The notes under the pieces are model-generated. The model worked only from the letters and a program-made list of their open reading frames with translations. It was not told the origin of the DNA and searched no databases. Source: Pedococcus badiiscoriae (GTDB lineage Bacteria; Actinomycetota; Actinomycetes; Actinomycetales; Dermatophilaceae). Taken from it: DNA of 64,000 nucleotides. Where the stretch lies: contig NZ_JACCAB010000001.1 in NCBI RefSeq assembly GCF_013408925.1, positions 1,984,001-2,048,000 on the forward strand, given 5' to 3'. A program made the translations under genes and the position numbers. Shown in pieces: positions 19,269 through 28,026 of this stretch (position 1 is its first letter; every line of letters begins with the position of its first letter).

Positions 19269-20456
19269 ATGAGCGAGCAGAGCAGCAACCACGGCTTCTC
19301 CACGCGTGCGATCCACGCCGGCCAGGAGCCGGACCTCGGGACCGGCGCCGTCATCACCCCGATCTTCCAGGTGTCCACCTACAAGCAGGACGGGATCGGC
19401 GGGTTCCGTGGCGGGTACGAGTACAGCCGTTCCGCGAACCCGACCCGCACCGCGCTGGAGGAGTGCTTCGCGGCCCTCGAAGGGGGCGCCCGCGGGTTCG
19501 CGTTCTCGTCCGGGCTGGCCGGCCAGGACACCGTCCTGCGCGCCCTGCTCAAGCCCGGCGACCACGTCGTCGTGCCGAGCGACGCCTACGGTGGCACGTA
19601 CCGGTTGTTCAACAAGGTCCTGACGACGTGGGGTGTCGAGCACACCATCGCCAAGATCGCCGACGTCGAGTCGGTCCGCTCAGCGATCCGCCCCGGGCAG
19701 ACCAAGATCGTCTGGGTCGAGACGCCGACCAACCCGTTGCTCGGCATCGCCGACGTCACCGCCCTCGCCGAGGTCGCCCACGAGGCCGGCGCGCTCCTGA
19801 TCGTCGACAACACCTTCGCCTCGCCCTACCTCCAGCAGCCGCTCTCGCTCGGGGCCGACATCGTCACGCACTCGACGACCAAGTACTGCGGCGGCCACTC
19901 GGACGTCGTGGGCGGCGCGGTCGTCGTGGGCCATGACATCACCGTGCCCGGCCTCGAGGATGCGGCGGATCGGGTTGCGTTCCACCAGAACTCGATGGGT
20001 GCGGTGGCCGGCCCGATGGACGCGTGGCTGGTGCTGCGGGGACTCAAGACCCTGGCGCTGCGGATGGAGCGGCACAGCGACAACGCCGAGCGCGTGGTCG
20101 ACTTCCTGCTCGGCCACCCGGCCGTCAGCGCGGTGCACTACCCCGGCCTGGAGAGCCACCCCGGCCATGAGGTCGCCAAGCGTCAGATGAAGCGGTTCGG
20201 CGGCATGATCTCGTTCCAGGTCAAGGCCGGCGAGGACGTCGCCGTCAAGGTCTGCGGCGAGACCCAGCTGTGGACCCTCGGCGAGTCGCTCGGCGGGGTC
20301 GAGTCCCTCATCGAGCACCCGGCCCGGATGACCCACGCCTCGGTGGCGGGCACCGAGCTCGAGGTGCCGGCCGACCTGATCCGGCTGTCCGTCGGCATCG
20401 AGGACGTCGAGGACCTCATCGCCGACCTGCGGCAGGCGCTCGACCGGTTGGGCTGA
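19269..20456 (+). CDS. metB: Cystathionine gamma-synthase / gamma-lyase
   Basis: A PLP fold I enzyme of the Cys/Met metabolism family, 395 residues. Visible motifs are STRAIHAGQEPD, YEYSRSANPTRTALE, SSGLAGQDTVL, TPTNPLLGI, DNTFASPYLQQPL, the PLP-lysine segment THSTTKYCGGHSD, and SLGGVESLIEHPARMTHAS near the C-terminus. With cbs at 11783 it completes homocysteine-to-cysteine transsulfuration if it acts as the lyase. In actinobacteria the same protein may also act as a synthase, so the direction is uncertain. The MOSC gene lies 21 bases upstream, probably one operon. Confidence 0.92.
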   Translation: MSEQSSNHGFSTRAIHAGQEPDLGTGAVITPIFQVSTYKQDGIGGFRGGYEYSRSANPTRTALEECFAALEGGARGFAFSSGLAGQDTVLRALLKPGDHVVVPSDAYGGTYRLFNKVLTTWGVEHTIAKIADVESVRSAIRPGQTKIVWVETPTNPLLGIADVTALAEVAHEAGALLIVDNTFASPYLQQPLSLGADIVTHSTTKYCGGHSDVVGGAVVVGHDITVPGLEDAADRVAFHQNSMGAVAGPMDAWLVLRGLKTLALRMERHSDNAERVVDFLLGHPAVSAVHYPGLESHPGHEVAKRQMKRFGGMISFQVKAGEDVAVKVCGETQLWTLGESLGGVESLIEHPARMTHASVAGTELEVPADLIRLSVGIEDVEDLIADLRQALDRLG

Positions 20457-20476
20457 GCGGGGGACGGGCAGGCGAC

Positions 20477-21796
20477 GTGACCCAGCTCCTCTGTGTCGAC
20501 TTCGGGTCGACCTTCACCAAGGCGGTGCTCGTCGACGGACAGGGATCCGTCGTCGCGACGGGGTCCACGCCGACGACGATCGGCACCGACGTCCTGGACG
20601 GCTACCGCACCCTGCGCAGTGAGCTCGCGGGCCACGGGCCGGTCGACGAGGTGCTCGCCTGCTCGAGCGCCGGCGGCGGCCTGCGGCTGGCGGTCGTCGG
20701 GTACGAGCGGGACGTCACCGCCCAGGCCGGCCACCGGGTCGGGCTGAGCGCCGGCGCCAGGGTCTCCCACGTGACGTCGGGTCCGTTGTCGGGAGCGGGT
20801 GTCGCGGAGCTCAGGCAAAGCCGCCCGGACCTCGTCCTCCTGGTGGGCGGGACCGACGGAGGCAACGCGGAAGTGTTGCTGCACAACGCAGCTCGCCTTG
20901 CCAAGGCCCGCATCGGCGCACCGGTCGTCGTGGCCGGCAACGCCCACGTCCAGGACGAGGTCGCGACGATCCTCGCCTCGACGGGGCGGTCGTTCACGGT
21001 GACCGACAACGTGCTGCCCGCGATCGGCGTCATCGTCCCCGAGCCGGCCCGCGCCGCCATCAGGCGGGTCTTCCTCGAGCACGTCATCGGCGGCAAGGGA
21101 CTGTCGCCCGGACCGGAGTTCGCCGCCATGGTGCGTGCCCCCACGCCGGACGCCGTGCTCGACGGTGTCGCGGTGCTCGCCGAGCACCTCGACGGCGACG
21201 TCATGGTGGTCGACGTCGGTGGCGCCACCACGGACGTCTACTCCGCCTTGCGGCCGCAGGGAGAGGACGCCGGCCTGGCCAAGGACGTGGTCGCCCCGCT
21301 GTGGCACGCCCGCACGGTGGAGGCGGACCTCGGCATGCGCTGGAACGCCGAGGGCATCGTCGAAGCCGCCCTCCGTGAGCACGTGCCCCTCCCCGCGACG
21401 ATCGACGGGTATGCCGCGCGCCTGGTCCGCGACCCCGGTCACCTGCCGGCGGACGAGGGCGAGTGGTCGATGGACCTCGCCCTCGCGCGGGCGGCCGCGG
21501 TGGTGGCAGCGCGCCGTCACGCGCGCCCGCCCGCGCCGGGGGCCAGTGCCCGGCCGTTGGCCGACGTGCAGCTCGTCGTCGGCTCCGGAGGGGTGCTGCG
21601 GCACGCCACGACGACCGGGCGGGGTGAGGTGCTCCGGTCGGTGGCCACCGACCACGCGGGCGGGTGGAAGGTGCCGCGCGCCGCGGAGCTGGTGACCGAC
21701 GCGGCATACCTGCTGTTCGCCGTCGGCCTGCTGCGCCACAGCCACCCCACGGCCGCCCGTGAGCTGGCGAGGGCTGTTGTCGGTGGTCCGGCGTAG
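20477..21796 (+). CDS. MutL/GlmL-family ASKHA protein, orphan
   Basis: A 439-residue protein of the family found beside B12-dependent glutamate mutase (GlmL/MutL). ASKHA ATPase motifs are clear: LLCVDFGSTFTKAVLVDG (phosphate 1), VLACSSAGGGLRLAVVG, LVLLVGGTDGGN, VMVVDVGGATTDVYS (phosphate 2) and VVGSGGVLRHA. The known family is thought to act as chaperone or reactivase for adenosylcobalamin mutases. No mutase subunit lies nearby, so its client is unknown. GTG start at 20477, 20 bases after the metB stop, suggests co-transcription. Confidence 0.85.
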   Translation: MTQLLCVDFGSTFTKAVLVDGQGSVVATGSTPTTIGTDVLDGYRTLRSELAGHGPVDEVLACSSAGGGLRLAVVGYERDVTAQAGHRVGLSAGARVSHVTSGPLSGAGVAELRQSRPDLVLLVGGTDGGNAEVLLHNAARLAKARIGAPVVVAGNAHVQDEVATILASTGRSFTVTDNVLPAIGVIVPEPARAAIRRVFLEHVIGGKGLSPGPEFAAMVRAPTPDAVLDGVAVLAEHLDGDVMVVDVGGATTDVYSALRPQGEDAGLAKDVVAPLWHARTVEADLGMRWNAEGIVEAALREHVPLPATIDGYAARLVRDPGHLPADEGEWSMDLALARAAAVVAARRHARPPAPGASARPLADVQLVVGSGGVLRHATTTGRGEVLRSVATDHAGGWKVPRAAELVTDAAYLLFAVGLLRHSHPTAARELARAVVGGPA

Positions 21797-21801
21797 CGTC
21801 T

Positions 21802-21841
21802 CGTGAGTGGGGAGGAAGGGCAGTCGCGTGAATGGGGAGGA
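21802..21841. repeat. Direct repeat upstream of DrrA-type gene
   Basis: CGTGAGTGGGGAGGA (21802-21816) and CGTGAATGGGGAGGA (21827-21841) differ at one base and have a 25-base period. They lie 50-90 bases upstream of the ABC ATPase start and may be a regulator site or duplicated ribosome-site-like sequence. Confidence 0.45.
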
Positions 21842-21889
21842 CTGGAAAATGACTGGTTGTGCGACCGGCCCCCGGCCTAGGGTCGAGGA

Positions 21890-22870
21890 ATGACCTCCCT
21901 GGCGATCGAGGCCGAGCACCTCGTCAAGCGATTCGGCGACCAGACCGCGGTCGACGACGTGAGCTTCGCCGTGCCGGAGGGCTCCGTGCTGGGGCTGCTC
22001 GGCCCCAACGGCGCCGGCAAGACGACGACGGTGCGCATGATGACGACCCTGTCCAAACCCACGAGCGGCACGGCGAGGGTCGCGGGGCACGACGTGCTGC
22101 GTGAGCCCGACGCTGTGCGCCGGTCGATGGGACTCACCGGTCAGGCGGCCACGGTCGACGAGCTGCTCACCGGTCGCGAGAACCTGCGGCTGATCGGCTC
22201 CCTGTACGGACTGTCATCGGCCTACGTCAAGGCAGCGGGCGCCGACCTGCTCGAGCGCTTCTCGCTGACTGAGGCGGGCGACCGGACGGTCAAGACCTAC
22301 TCCGGAGGCATGCGTCGCCGGCTCGACCTCGCGGTCAGCCTGATCGCCACCCCGCCGGTGCTCTTCCTCGACGAGCCGACGACGGGGCTCGACCCGCGCA
22401 GTCGCGTCGAGCTGTGGGACGTGCTGCGGGGTCTGGTGAAGGACGGCACGACGCTGCTGCTCACGACCCAGTACCTCGAGGAGGCCGACCAGCTTGCCGA
22501 CCGCATCGTCGTGATCGACCGCGGTCAGATCATCGCCGAGGGGACGCCGCTCGAGCTCAAGGACCGCAGTGGCAGGGCGAGTCTGGTGCTCACCGTGTCA
22601 CGCGCGGAAGACCTCCACACCGCCGCCGAGATGTTGCGCCAACGCGTGTCCGAGGTGCACGTCGACGAGGCCGCACGGCAGCTGACCGCCCCCGCCGAGG
22701 GGCTACGCGACATGACCAGGATCGCCGCCGTCTTCGAGGACAGTGCCATCGAGCTCGACGACCTCGGGCTCAAGCGGCCGAGTCTCGACGACGTGTTCCT
22801 CCACCTCACCGGCCACCGCGCCGAGGACGGCCCCACCGACACGGACACCGACCAGGAGCAGGCGTCATGA
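21890..22870 (+). CDS. DrrA-type ABC exporter ATPase
   Basis: A 326-residue daunorubicin-resistance-type ATPase. Walker A is LLGPNGAGKTTTV near residue 40, the Q-loop TGQAATVDELLTG, signature TYSGGMRRRLDLA, Walker B PPVLFLDEPTTGLD, and the switch His is replaced by Gln in LLLTTQYLEEADQLADRI, as is common in this subfamily. The C-terminal 90 residues form the DrrA-specific regulatory extension. It pairs with the permease that overlaps its stop. Substrate probably a hydrophobic drug or lipid; not determinable. Confidence 0.93.
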   Translation: MTSLAIEAEHLVKRFGDQTAVDDVSFAVPEGSVLGLLGPNGAGKTTTVRMMTTLSKPTSGTARVAGHDVLREPDAVRRSMGLTGQAATVDELLTGRENLRLIGSLYGLSSAYVKAAGADLLERFSLTEAGDRTVKTYSGGMRRRLDLAVSLIATPPVLFLDEPTTGLDPRSRVELWDVLRGLVKDGTTLLLTTQYLEEADQLADRIVVIDRGQIIAEGTPLELKDRSGRASLVLTVSRAEDLHTAAEMLRQRVSEVHVDEAARQLTAPAEGLRDMTRIAAVFEDSAIELDDLGLKRPSLDDVFLHLTGHRAEDGPTDTDTDQEQAS

Positions 22871-23724
22871 CCACCGACACCACGACGCGCAGGTCGGCCA
22901 GCGGCATCGCCCGGCCCGAGATCAAGCCGACCGGGTTGTTGCGGCAGTCCCTGGCGATCACCCGCCGCAACCTCATCCACATCAAGCGGATGCCCGAGAT
23001 GCTGATGGACGTCACCATTCAGCCGGTGATGTTCGTCCTGCTGTTCGCGTACGTGTTCGGCGGCTCCATCGCCGTCAAGGGCTCGCCCGCCGGCTACCGG
23101 GAGTGGCTGATGGGCGGGATCATGGGGCAGACCATCGCCTTCGCGTCGTTCGTCGTCGCCGTGGGCCTGACCTCTGACATCGACAAGGGCATCGTCGACC
23201 GGATGCGGTCGCTCCCCATCAACCCGTCGGCGGTGCTCGTGGGCCGAAGCATCTCCAGCCTGATGCACTCCAGCATCGGCATCCTGGTCATGTCGGTCAC
23301 CGGGCTGTTCGTCGGCTGGCGGATCCGGGGCGGCTTCCCCCAGGCCGTGCTGGCCTATGCGCTCCTGCTGCTGTGGGGTTTCGCGATGATCTGGATCGGC
23401 ATCCTCGTCGGATCGGCCATGCGGTCGGTGGAGGCGGTCAACGGACTGATGTTCACCACGATGTTCCCGATCACGTTCCTGGCCAACACGTTCGCCCCCA
23501 CCGACAAGATGCCGCACGCGCTGCGGGTGATCGCCGAGTGGAACCCCATCTCCTCGCTCGTCCAGGCCGTTCGCCAGCTCTGGGGCAACGACCTCCCCGT
23601 GCCCGCGGACGCGCAGCTGCCGATGCACCACCCCATCGTGACGACGCTGATCTGGACGATCGGCTTGACGCTGGTCATCGCACCTCTGGCCATCCGGGCC
23701 TTCACCAAGCGCACCCAGGGGTAG
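22867..23724 (+). CDS. DrrB-type ABC-2 permease
   Basis: A 285-residue ABC-2 transporter permease with six predicted helices. After a 45-residue cytosolic N-terminus, helices start at TIQPVMFVLLFAYVFGGSIA. The ABC-2 signature region lies near GIVDRMRSLPINPSAVLVGR and the last segment holds the PITFLANTFAPTDKMPHALR amphipathic turn. The ATG overlaps the ATPase stop (ATGA). Together the two genes encode a complete drug/lipid exporter of the DrrAB type. Confidence 0.92.
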   Translation: MTTDTTTRRSASGIARPEIKPTGLLRQSLAITRRNLIHIKRMPEMLMDVTIQPVMFVLLFAYVFGGSIAVKGSPAGYREWLMGGIMGQTIAFASFVVAVGLTSDIDKGIVDRMRSLPINPSAVLVGRSISSLMHSSIGILVMSVTGLFVGWRIRGGFPQAVLAYALLLLWGFAMIWIGILVGSAMRSVEAVNGLMFTTMFPITFLANTFAPTDKMPHALRVIAEWNPISSLVQAVRQLWGNDLPVPADAQLPMHHPIVTTLIWTIGLTLVIAPLAIRAFTKRTQG

Positions 23725-23806
23725 GTGGGGGCTGGGCCGCGGCCAGGTCGAGGCCAGCTCGAGGGCATGGCCTCGGCGTGCCGTGGGAGGGACTAGCCTT
23801 CCGGCC

Positions 23807-25033
23807 ATGGCATCACCGACGCTGTCTGTCACCCTCGACGACGTGCGCGCTGCGCAAGACCTGCTCAGTGGCATCGTCCGTCCCACCCCCTTGGAGTACA
23901 GCCGGGCGCTGAGCGACCGGGTCGGCGCCGAGGTCTTCCTCAAGTGCGAGAACCTCCAGCGCGCCGGGTCGTTCAAGATCCGGGGTGCGTACACGAGGAT
24001 GGCGCGGCTGTCCGACGAGGAGAAGGCCCGCGGGGTGGTCGCGGCCAGCGCCGGCAACCACGCCCAGGGGGTCGCGCTGGCCGGCCAGCTGCTCGGCATC
24101 GACGTCAAGGTCTACATGCCGCACGGGGCACCCATGCCCAAGCTGCTCGCCACCAAGGCCTACGGCGCCTCGATCGAGCAGGTCGGCACCACGATCGACG
24201 AGTGCCTGGTCAAGGCGCGCGGGTGGGAGGCGAGCAGCGGGGCTGTCCTCATCCACCCCTTCGACCACCGCGACATCGTGGCCGGGCAGGGCACCGCCGG
24301 CCTGGAGATCCTCGACCAGTGCCCGGACGTCAGGACCATCGTGGTCAGCACCGGCGGCGGGGGTCTGCTCGCGGGGATCTCCGTCGCGGTCAAGGCTGCC
24401 CGCCCCGACGTGCGCGTCGTCGGCGTCCAGGCCGAGCGGGCCGCGGCATACCCGTTGTCGCTGGCGGCGGGCAAGCCCGTCGCCTACGAGAACATGCAGA
24501 CGATGGCCGACGGCATCGCCGTCGGCATGCCGGGCGACGTGCCCTACGCCCTCGTCCGTGACCTGGTCGACGCGATCGAGACGGTCAGCGAGGAGGAGCT
24601 GTCACGGGCGCTGCTGTTCGTCCTCGAGCGCGCCAAGCTGGTCGTCGAACCGGCGGGTGCGGCGGCGGTCGCGCACCTGCTCGACCGGGCCGGGAAGCAG
24701 AAGCTCGACGGGCCTGTGGTGGCGGTCCTCTCCGGCGGCAACATCGACCCCCTGCTCCTGCTGCGGATCATCCGCCACGGCATGGCCGCCGCGGGACGCT
24801 ACCTGCAGTTCCGGGTGCGCGTCTCGGACCGCCCCGGCCACCTGGCGAGGCTGCTCGCCGACTGTGCTGCCGTGGACGCCAACGTCCTGGAGGTCGAGCA
24901 CATCCGCACCGGGACGAGCATCTCGGTCGACGAGGTCGAGATCGGGCTCCAGCTGGAGACCCGCGGCAAGGAGCACTGCGACGAGGTCCTGCGCACCCTG
25001 CGCGACAAGGGCTACCAGCTCAAGTTCAGCTGA
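23807..25033 (+). CDS. ilvA: Threonine ammonia-lyase (threonine dehydratase) with ACT domain
   Basis: PLP fold II enzyme converting threonine to 2-oxobutyrate and ammonia, feeding isoleucine synthesis or threonine catabolism. The 408 residues hold the PLP-lysine motif RAGSFKIRGAY near residue 58, AASAGNHAQGVA, the phosphate loop STGGGGLLAGI, and a single C-terminal ACT-like domain from about 330 (YLQFRVRVSDRPGHLARLLA). The one-ACT, 400-residue form is shared by catabolic and short biosynthetic enzymes. ATG 23807 starts the conserved region; an upstream ATG at 23783 is less likely. Confidence 0.93.
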   Translation: MASPTLSVTLDDVRAAQDLLSGIVRPTPLEYSRALSDRVGAEVFLKCENLQRAGSFKIRGAYTRMARLSDEEKARGVVAASAGNHAQGVALAGQLLGIDVKVYMPHGAPMPKLLATKAYGASIEQVGTTIDECLVKARGWEASSGAVLIHPFDHRDIVAGQGTAGLEILDQCPDVRTIVVSTGGGGLLAGISVAVKAARPDVRVVGVQAERAAAYPLSLAAGKPVAYENMQTMADGIAVGMPGDVPYALVRDLVDAIETVSEEELSRALLFVLERAKLVVEPAGAAAVAHLLDRAGKQKLDGPVVAVLSGGNIDPLLLLRIIRHGMAAAGRYLQFRVRVSDRPGHLARLLADCAAVDANVLEVEHIRTGTSISVDEVEIGLQLETRGKEHCDEVLRTLRDKGYQLKFS

Positions 25034-25048
25034 CCCGGCACACGCCAA

Positions 25049-25082
25049 GCCGCCCCCCACCCCTGCGGGGGCGGAGGGCGGC
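25049..25082. terminator. Terminator between ilvA and greA
   Basis: GCCGCCC (25049-25055) pairs with GGGCGGC (25076-25082), with inner CCCC/GGGG pairing. The hairpin lies between the convergent ilvA and greA ends. Confidence 0.65.
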
Positions 25083-25097
25083 GACGTCGACTCGGGG

Positions 25098-25592
25098 TCA
25101 GGGGGTGTACGGCGTCGCAGACTTGACGCGGACCTGGATGGTCTTGCCGTTGGGGGCCTTGTAGGACGCCTTGTCGCCGACCTTCTTGCCGTTGATGGCG
25201 GCGCCGAGGGGCGACTTCTCGCTGTAGACCTCGAGGTCGGTGCCGTCGGCGATCTCGCGCGAGCCGAGCAGGAAGGTCACGTCCTCGCCGAACATGTCGA
25301 CGGCGACGACCATGCCCGGCTCGACGACGCCGTCGTCGGCCGGCTTGGTGCCCACGATCGAGTTCTCGAGGAGCTGGGTCAGCTGGCGGATGCGGGCCTC
25401 CATCTTGCCCTGCTCCTCCTTGGCGGCGTGGTAGCCGCCGTTCTCCTTCAGGTCGCCCTCGTCGCGTGCGGCTTCGATCTTCTTGGCGATGTCCGTACGG
25501 CCGGTGCCGGAGAGCTGGTCCAGCTCGGCCTTCAGACGGTCGAAGGCCTCCTGGGTCAGGTAGCTCGCGGTGGGGGTCGCGGTCTCGCTCAC
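25098..25592 (-). CDS. greA: Transcription elongation factor GreA
   Basis: Binds RNA polymerase in the secondary channel and stimulates cleavage of backtracked RNA. The 164-residue product has the N-terminal coiled coil (YLTQEAFDRLKAELDQLSGT, then DEGDLKENGGYHAAKEEQGK with the catalytic acidic tip DL-EN) and the C-terminal FKBP-like domain (VTFLLGSREIADG, SPLGAAINGKKVGD). The AARDEGDLKENGGYHAA context matches actinobacterial GreA. It is monocistronic, divergent from nothing close: about 270 bases separate it from the DUF4307 gene on the same strand. Confidence 0.96.
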   Translation of the reverse strand: MSETATPTASYLTQEAFDRLKAELDQLSGTGRTDIAKKIEAARDEGDLKENGGYHAAKEEQGKMEARIRQLTQLLENSIVGTKPADDGVVEPGMVVAVDMFGEDVTFLLGSREIADGTDLEVYSEKSPLGAAINGKKVGDKASYKAPNGKTIQVRVKSATPYTP

Positions 25593-25859
25593 GGTGTACT
25601 CCTTGATCGGGTCTCCGCCGGACGCGGATGCGTCGCGGAGATGGTGGTACGCACAGCGGCCCGGACCTCGACCACGGCCACAGTGGCGTCGCAGTGTCGT
25701 GTCCAGACCGCTCGGTGAAAGGACAAGCCTACATCGCCGTGCTCGAAAGGGTCCATTTCGCCGATTCGATCGACCCCCGCAGAGGTATGCCGTGGCGGCC
25801 GCGCGACAGGGCCCGCGCCACGGAGGTCAGGCCCATGACTTCGCAGGTCAGAGGGCTGG
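25593..25859. other. Intergenic region upstream of greA
   Basis: This 267-base stretch holds the greA promoter and the 3' end zone of the DUF4307 transcript. GTATGCC occurs at about 25787. I see no convincing gene, RNA or strong hairpin; the open frames crossing it are Arg/Ser-rich shadows. Confidence 0.4.
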
Positions 25860-26225
25860 TCAGGAGGGAGCGCAGTAGCGAACGCTCCCGCCCACGGCGC
25901 GGGAGGCGGTGCGGACCACCACCTGCTGGTGGACCGACCGCTCGGCGGAGGGGGGCACGCGCACCTTGAGGACGCCGAGGACGCCGTGCGCCGCGTCCTG
26001 CGCCTGGACCGTGCAGGTGACGGCCTGGTCGGGGGACCGGTGCACGTCGAACCCGACCTGCACGCTCCGGTCGTCGAGCACCTTGTAGTCGGTGTCGGTC
26101 CAGGTGACCGCGCCCAGGCTGTTGGCGAGCCCCAGCCACACGGCGAGGGCGACTCCGATGGTGCAGCCGATCGTGCCGATGACCCACCAGCGGCCAGTGC
26201 CCGGGGCGGGACGGGGGAGCGGCAT
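25860..26225 (-). CDS. DUF4307 membrane protein
   Basis: A 121-residue actinobacterial protein with one N-terminal transmembrane helix (residues 13-33, WWVIGTIGCTIGVALAVWLGL), followed by a small beta-rich extracytoplasmic domain with two Cys (QAVTCTVQAQ and VRYCAPS) that could form a disulfide. DUF4307 genes usually sit divergently beside mca, as here. Function unknown; a role near mycothiol metabolism is only a guess from the conserved neighbour. Confidence 0.87.
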   Translation of the reverse strand: MPLPRPAPGTGRWWVIGTIGCTIGVALAVWLGLANSLGAVTWTDTDYKVLDDRSVQVGFDVHRSPDQAVTCTVQAQDAAHGVLGVLKVRVPPSAERSVHQQVVVRTASRAVGGSVRYCAPS

Positions 26226-26320
26226 GGGTGACCTTCCGCAGGTGAGAGGATGGCAAACGGTCCGGATGCCAGGTGACTCCGGACGACCATTGTCGGCGAT
26301 GGACGAATGAGGTTGTGCAG

Positions 26321-27256
26321 GTGGCTGACCGGTTGCGGCTGATGGCGGTGCACGCGCACCCTGACGACGAGTCGAGCAAGGGCGCGGCGACGATGGCGAA
26401 GTACGCCGCCACGGGGTATGACGTGCTCGTCGTCTCGTGCACGGGCGGGGAGCGCGGCGACGTGCTCAACCCCCGGCTCAAGGGCGATCCCCACATCGAG
26501 CGAGACCTCGCGCAGGTCCGCCGCGACGAGATGAAGCGCGCCCAGGAGATCCTCGGTGTCCAGCACACCTGGTTGGGCTTCGTCGACTCCGGTCTGCCGG
26601 AGGGCGACCCGCTGCCGCCCCTGCCTGACGGCTGCTTCGCTCTCGAGCCGATCGAGGTGACCACCGAGGCGCTGGTCCGCGAGATCCGCCGGTTCCGCCC
26701 TCACGTCGTGACCACCTACGACGAGAACGGCGGCTACCCCCACCCCGACCACATCATGACCCACACGGTCACGATGGCGGCGTTCGCGGCGGCCGGCGAC
26801 GCCTCGGCATACCCGCACGCGGGTGAGCCGTGGCAGCCGCTGAAGCTGTACTACAACTCGCACAACCGGGCGAAGTACGCGGCCTTCCACGAGGCGCTGC
26901 TGGAGCAGGGCGTGGAGAGCCCGTACGGCGACTGGCTCAAGGACTGGGACCCGGAGAAGGCTCGCACCATCACCACCCGGGTGCCCTGCTCCGACTACTT
27001 CGACCAGCGAGACCAGGCGCTGCTCGCGCACGCGACCCAGATCGACCCGGACGGCGCCTGGTTCCGCGTCCCGCGTGACCTGCAGGTGAGCGTCTGGCCG
27101 ACCGAGGACTTCGAGGCGGCGATGTCGTACGTCCCCGTCACCCCGGTCGAGGACGACCTCTTCGCCGGGATCCCCAACGCTGCCACGGGCGACCGACTCG
27201 CCACGAGCGGGGAGCTCGAGCTGGCCTACGACGGGCGCACCGAGGTGGCGTCGTGA
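26321..27256 (+). CDS. mca: Mycothiol S-conjugate amidase
   Basis: Cleaves mycothiol S-conjugates to a mercapturic acid and GlcN-Ins, a detoxification step found only in actinobacteria. The 311 residues contain the zinc motif [10 protein letters not shown] near residue 8 and the second ligand region [10 protein letters not shown] near 145, both diagnostic of the LmbE/PIG-L superfamily. Long inserts such as [20 protein letters not shown] fit Mca better than the related MshB deacetylase. GTG 26321 follows GAGG by eight bases and gives the canonical [16 protein letters not shown] start. It overlaps the next gene by four bases. Confidence 0.94.
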   Translation: MADRLRLMAVHAHPDDESSKGAATMAKYAATGYDVLVVSCTGGERGDVLNPRLKGDPHIERDLAQVRRDEMKRAQEILGVQHTWLGFVDSGLPEGDPLPPLPDGCFALEPIEVTTEALVREIRRFRPHVVTTYDENGGYPHPDHIMTHTVTMAAFAAAGDASAYPHAGEPWQPLKLYYNSHNRAKYAAFHEALLEQGVESPYGDWLKDWDPEKARTITTRVPCSDYFDQRDQALLAHATQIDPDGAWFRVPRDLQVSVWPTEDFEAAMSYVPVTPVEDDLFAGIPNAATGDRLATSGELELAYDGRTEVAS

Positions 27257-27510
27257 ACGGAGCGCCCTCGGCGATGGTCTCGCCCGGTCTCTGGGGCTTC
27301 CTGGCGTTCTTCGTGCTCGCCATCGCGCTCTACCTGCTGATGCGCAACATGAACGCCAGGATGCGTCGGATGTCGTACCGCTCGGAAGAGCTCCAGCGGC
27401 AGGCCGAGGAGCAGGAGCGCGAGCGCGACCGGGAACGGGAGCGGGAACGGCACGGCGAAACCGGTGACGACAACGGTGCCGAGGGGCAGACTAGGGACCC
27501 CAGAACGTAG
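27253..27510 (+). CDS. Small membrane protein with charged coiled coil
   Basis: An 85-residue protein: one transmembrane helix (residues 12-31, [20 protein letters not shown]) and then a highly charged cytosolic helix dominated by alternating Glu/Arg ([18 protein letters not shown]). It overlaps mca (GTGA) and is commonly found downstream of it, so it is co-expressed with Mca. Perhaps it tethers or scaffolds; no activity is known. Confidence 0.82.
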   Translation: MNGAPSAMVSPGLWGFLAFFVLAIALYLLMRNMNARMRRMSYRSEELQRQAEEQERERDRERERERHGETGDDNGAEGQTRDPRT

Positions 27511-27551
27511 CGCTTCGTCCGGGACGCAGCGCCGACCCAGGAAGGTCCGTC

Positions 27552-27935
27552 ATGAGCGGTCGCGTCGTGCACTTCGAGCTCCCCTACGACGACGGGGAGA
27601 GGGCTCGGGCCTTCTACGGCGAGCTCTTCGGGTGGGACCTCCAGTCCTATCCGGGGATGGAGTACACGATGGTCTCGACCGGCCCGTCCGGGGACCAGGG
27701 CCCCACCGAACCCGGCTTCATCAACGGCGGCATGGGCCCGCGTGCCAGTGCCGGCGAAGGGCCTCGGGTCGTCATCGACGTCGCCGACATCGACTCGACG
27801 TTGAAGGCCATCGAGGAGAAGGGCGGGTCGGTGGCGCTGCCCAAGCAGCCCGTGGGGGAGATGGGGTTCACCGCCTACTTCACCGACACGGAGGGCAACA
27901 TCGTCGGTCTCTGGGAGACGGCGCCCCAGGCCTGA
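27552..27935 (+). CDS. VOC family protein
   Basis: A 127-residue single VOC module: MSGRVVHFELPYDDGERARAF at the start with Y-D-D, FYGELFGWDLQSYPGMEYTM, then VIDVADIDSTLKAIEEKGG, and FTDTEGNIVGLWET at the C-terminus. The E in EFxD-type metal positions is partly retained (His8, Glu at the end), so metal-binding is possible. Function otherwise unknown. GGAAGG precedes ATG 27552. Its last codons merge into a short tandem repeat. Confidence 0.87.
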   Translation: MSGRVVHFELPYDDGERARAFYGELFGWDLQSYPGMEYTMVSTGPSGDQGPTEPGFINGGMGPRASAGEGPRVVIDVADIDSTLKAIEEKGGSVALPKQPVGEMGFTAYFTDTEGNIVGLWETAPQA

Positions 27936-27990
27936 CGTCAGGCCACGTCAGGCCACGTCAGGCCATGGCAGGCCATGGCAGGCCATGGCA
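27931..27990. repeat. 10-base tandem repeat at VOC gene end
   Basis: Six consecutive 10-base units run from the VOC stop: one CCTGACGTCA, two GGCCACGTCA and three GGCCATGGCA. The unit changes abruptly in mid-array, which suggests slippage or duplication of two related words. Confidence 0.8.
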
Positions 27991-28026
27991 GGACGTCGTC
28001 AGGCGACGTCGCCACCGCCAGGGGCG

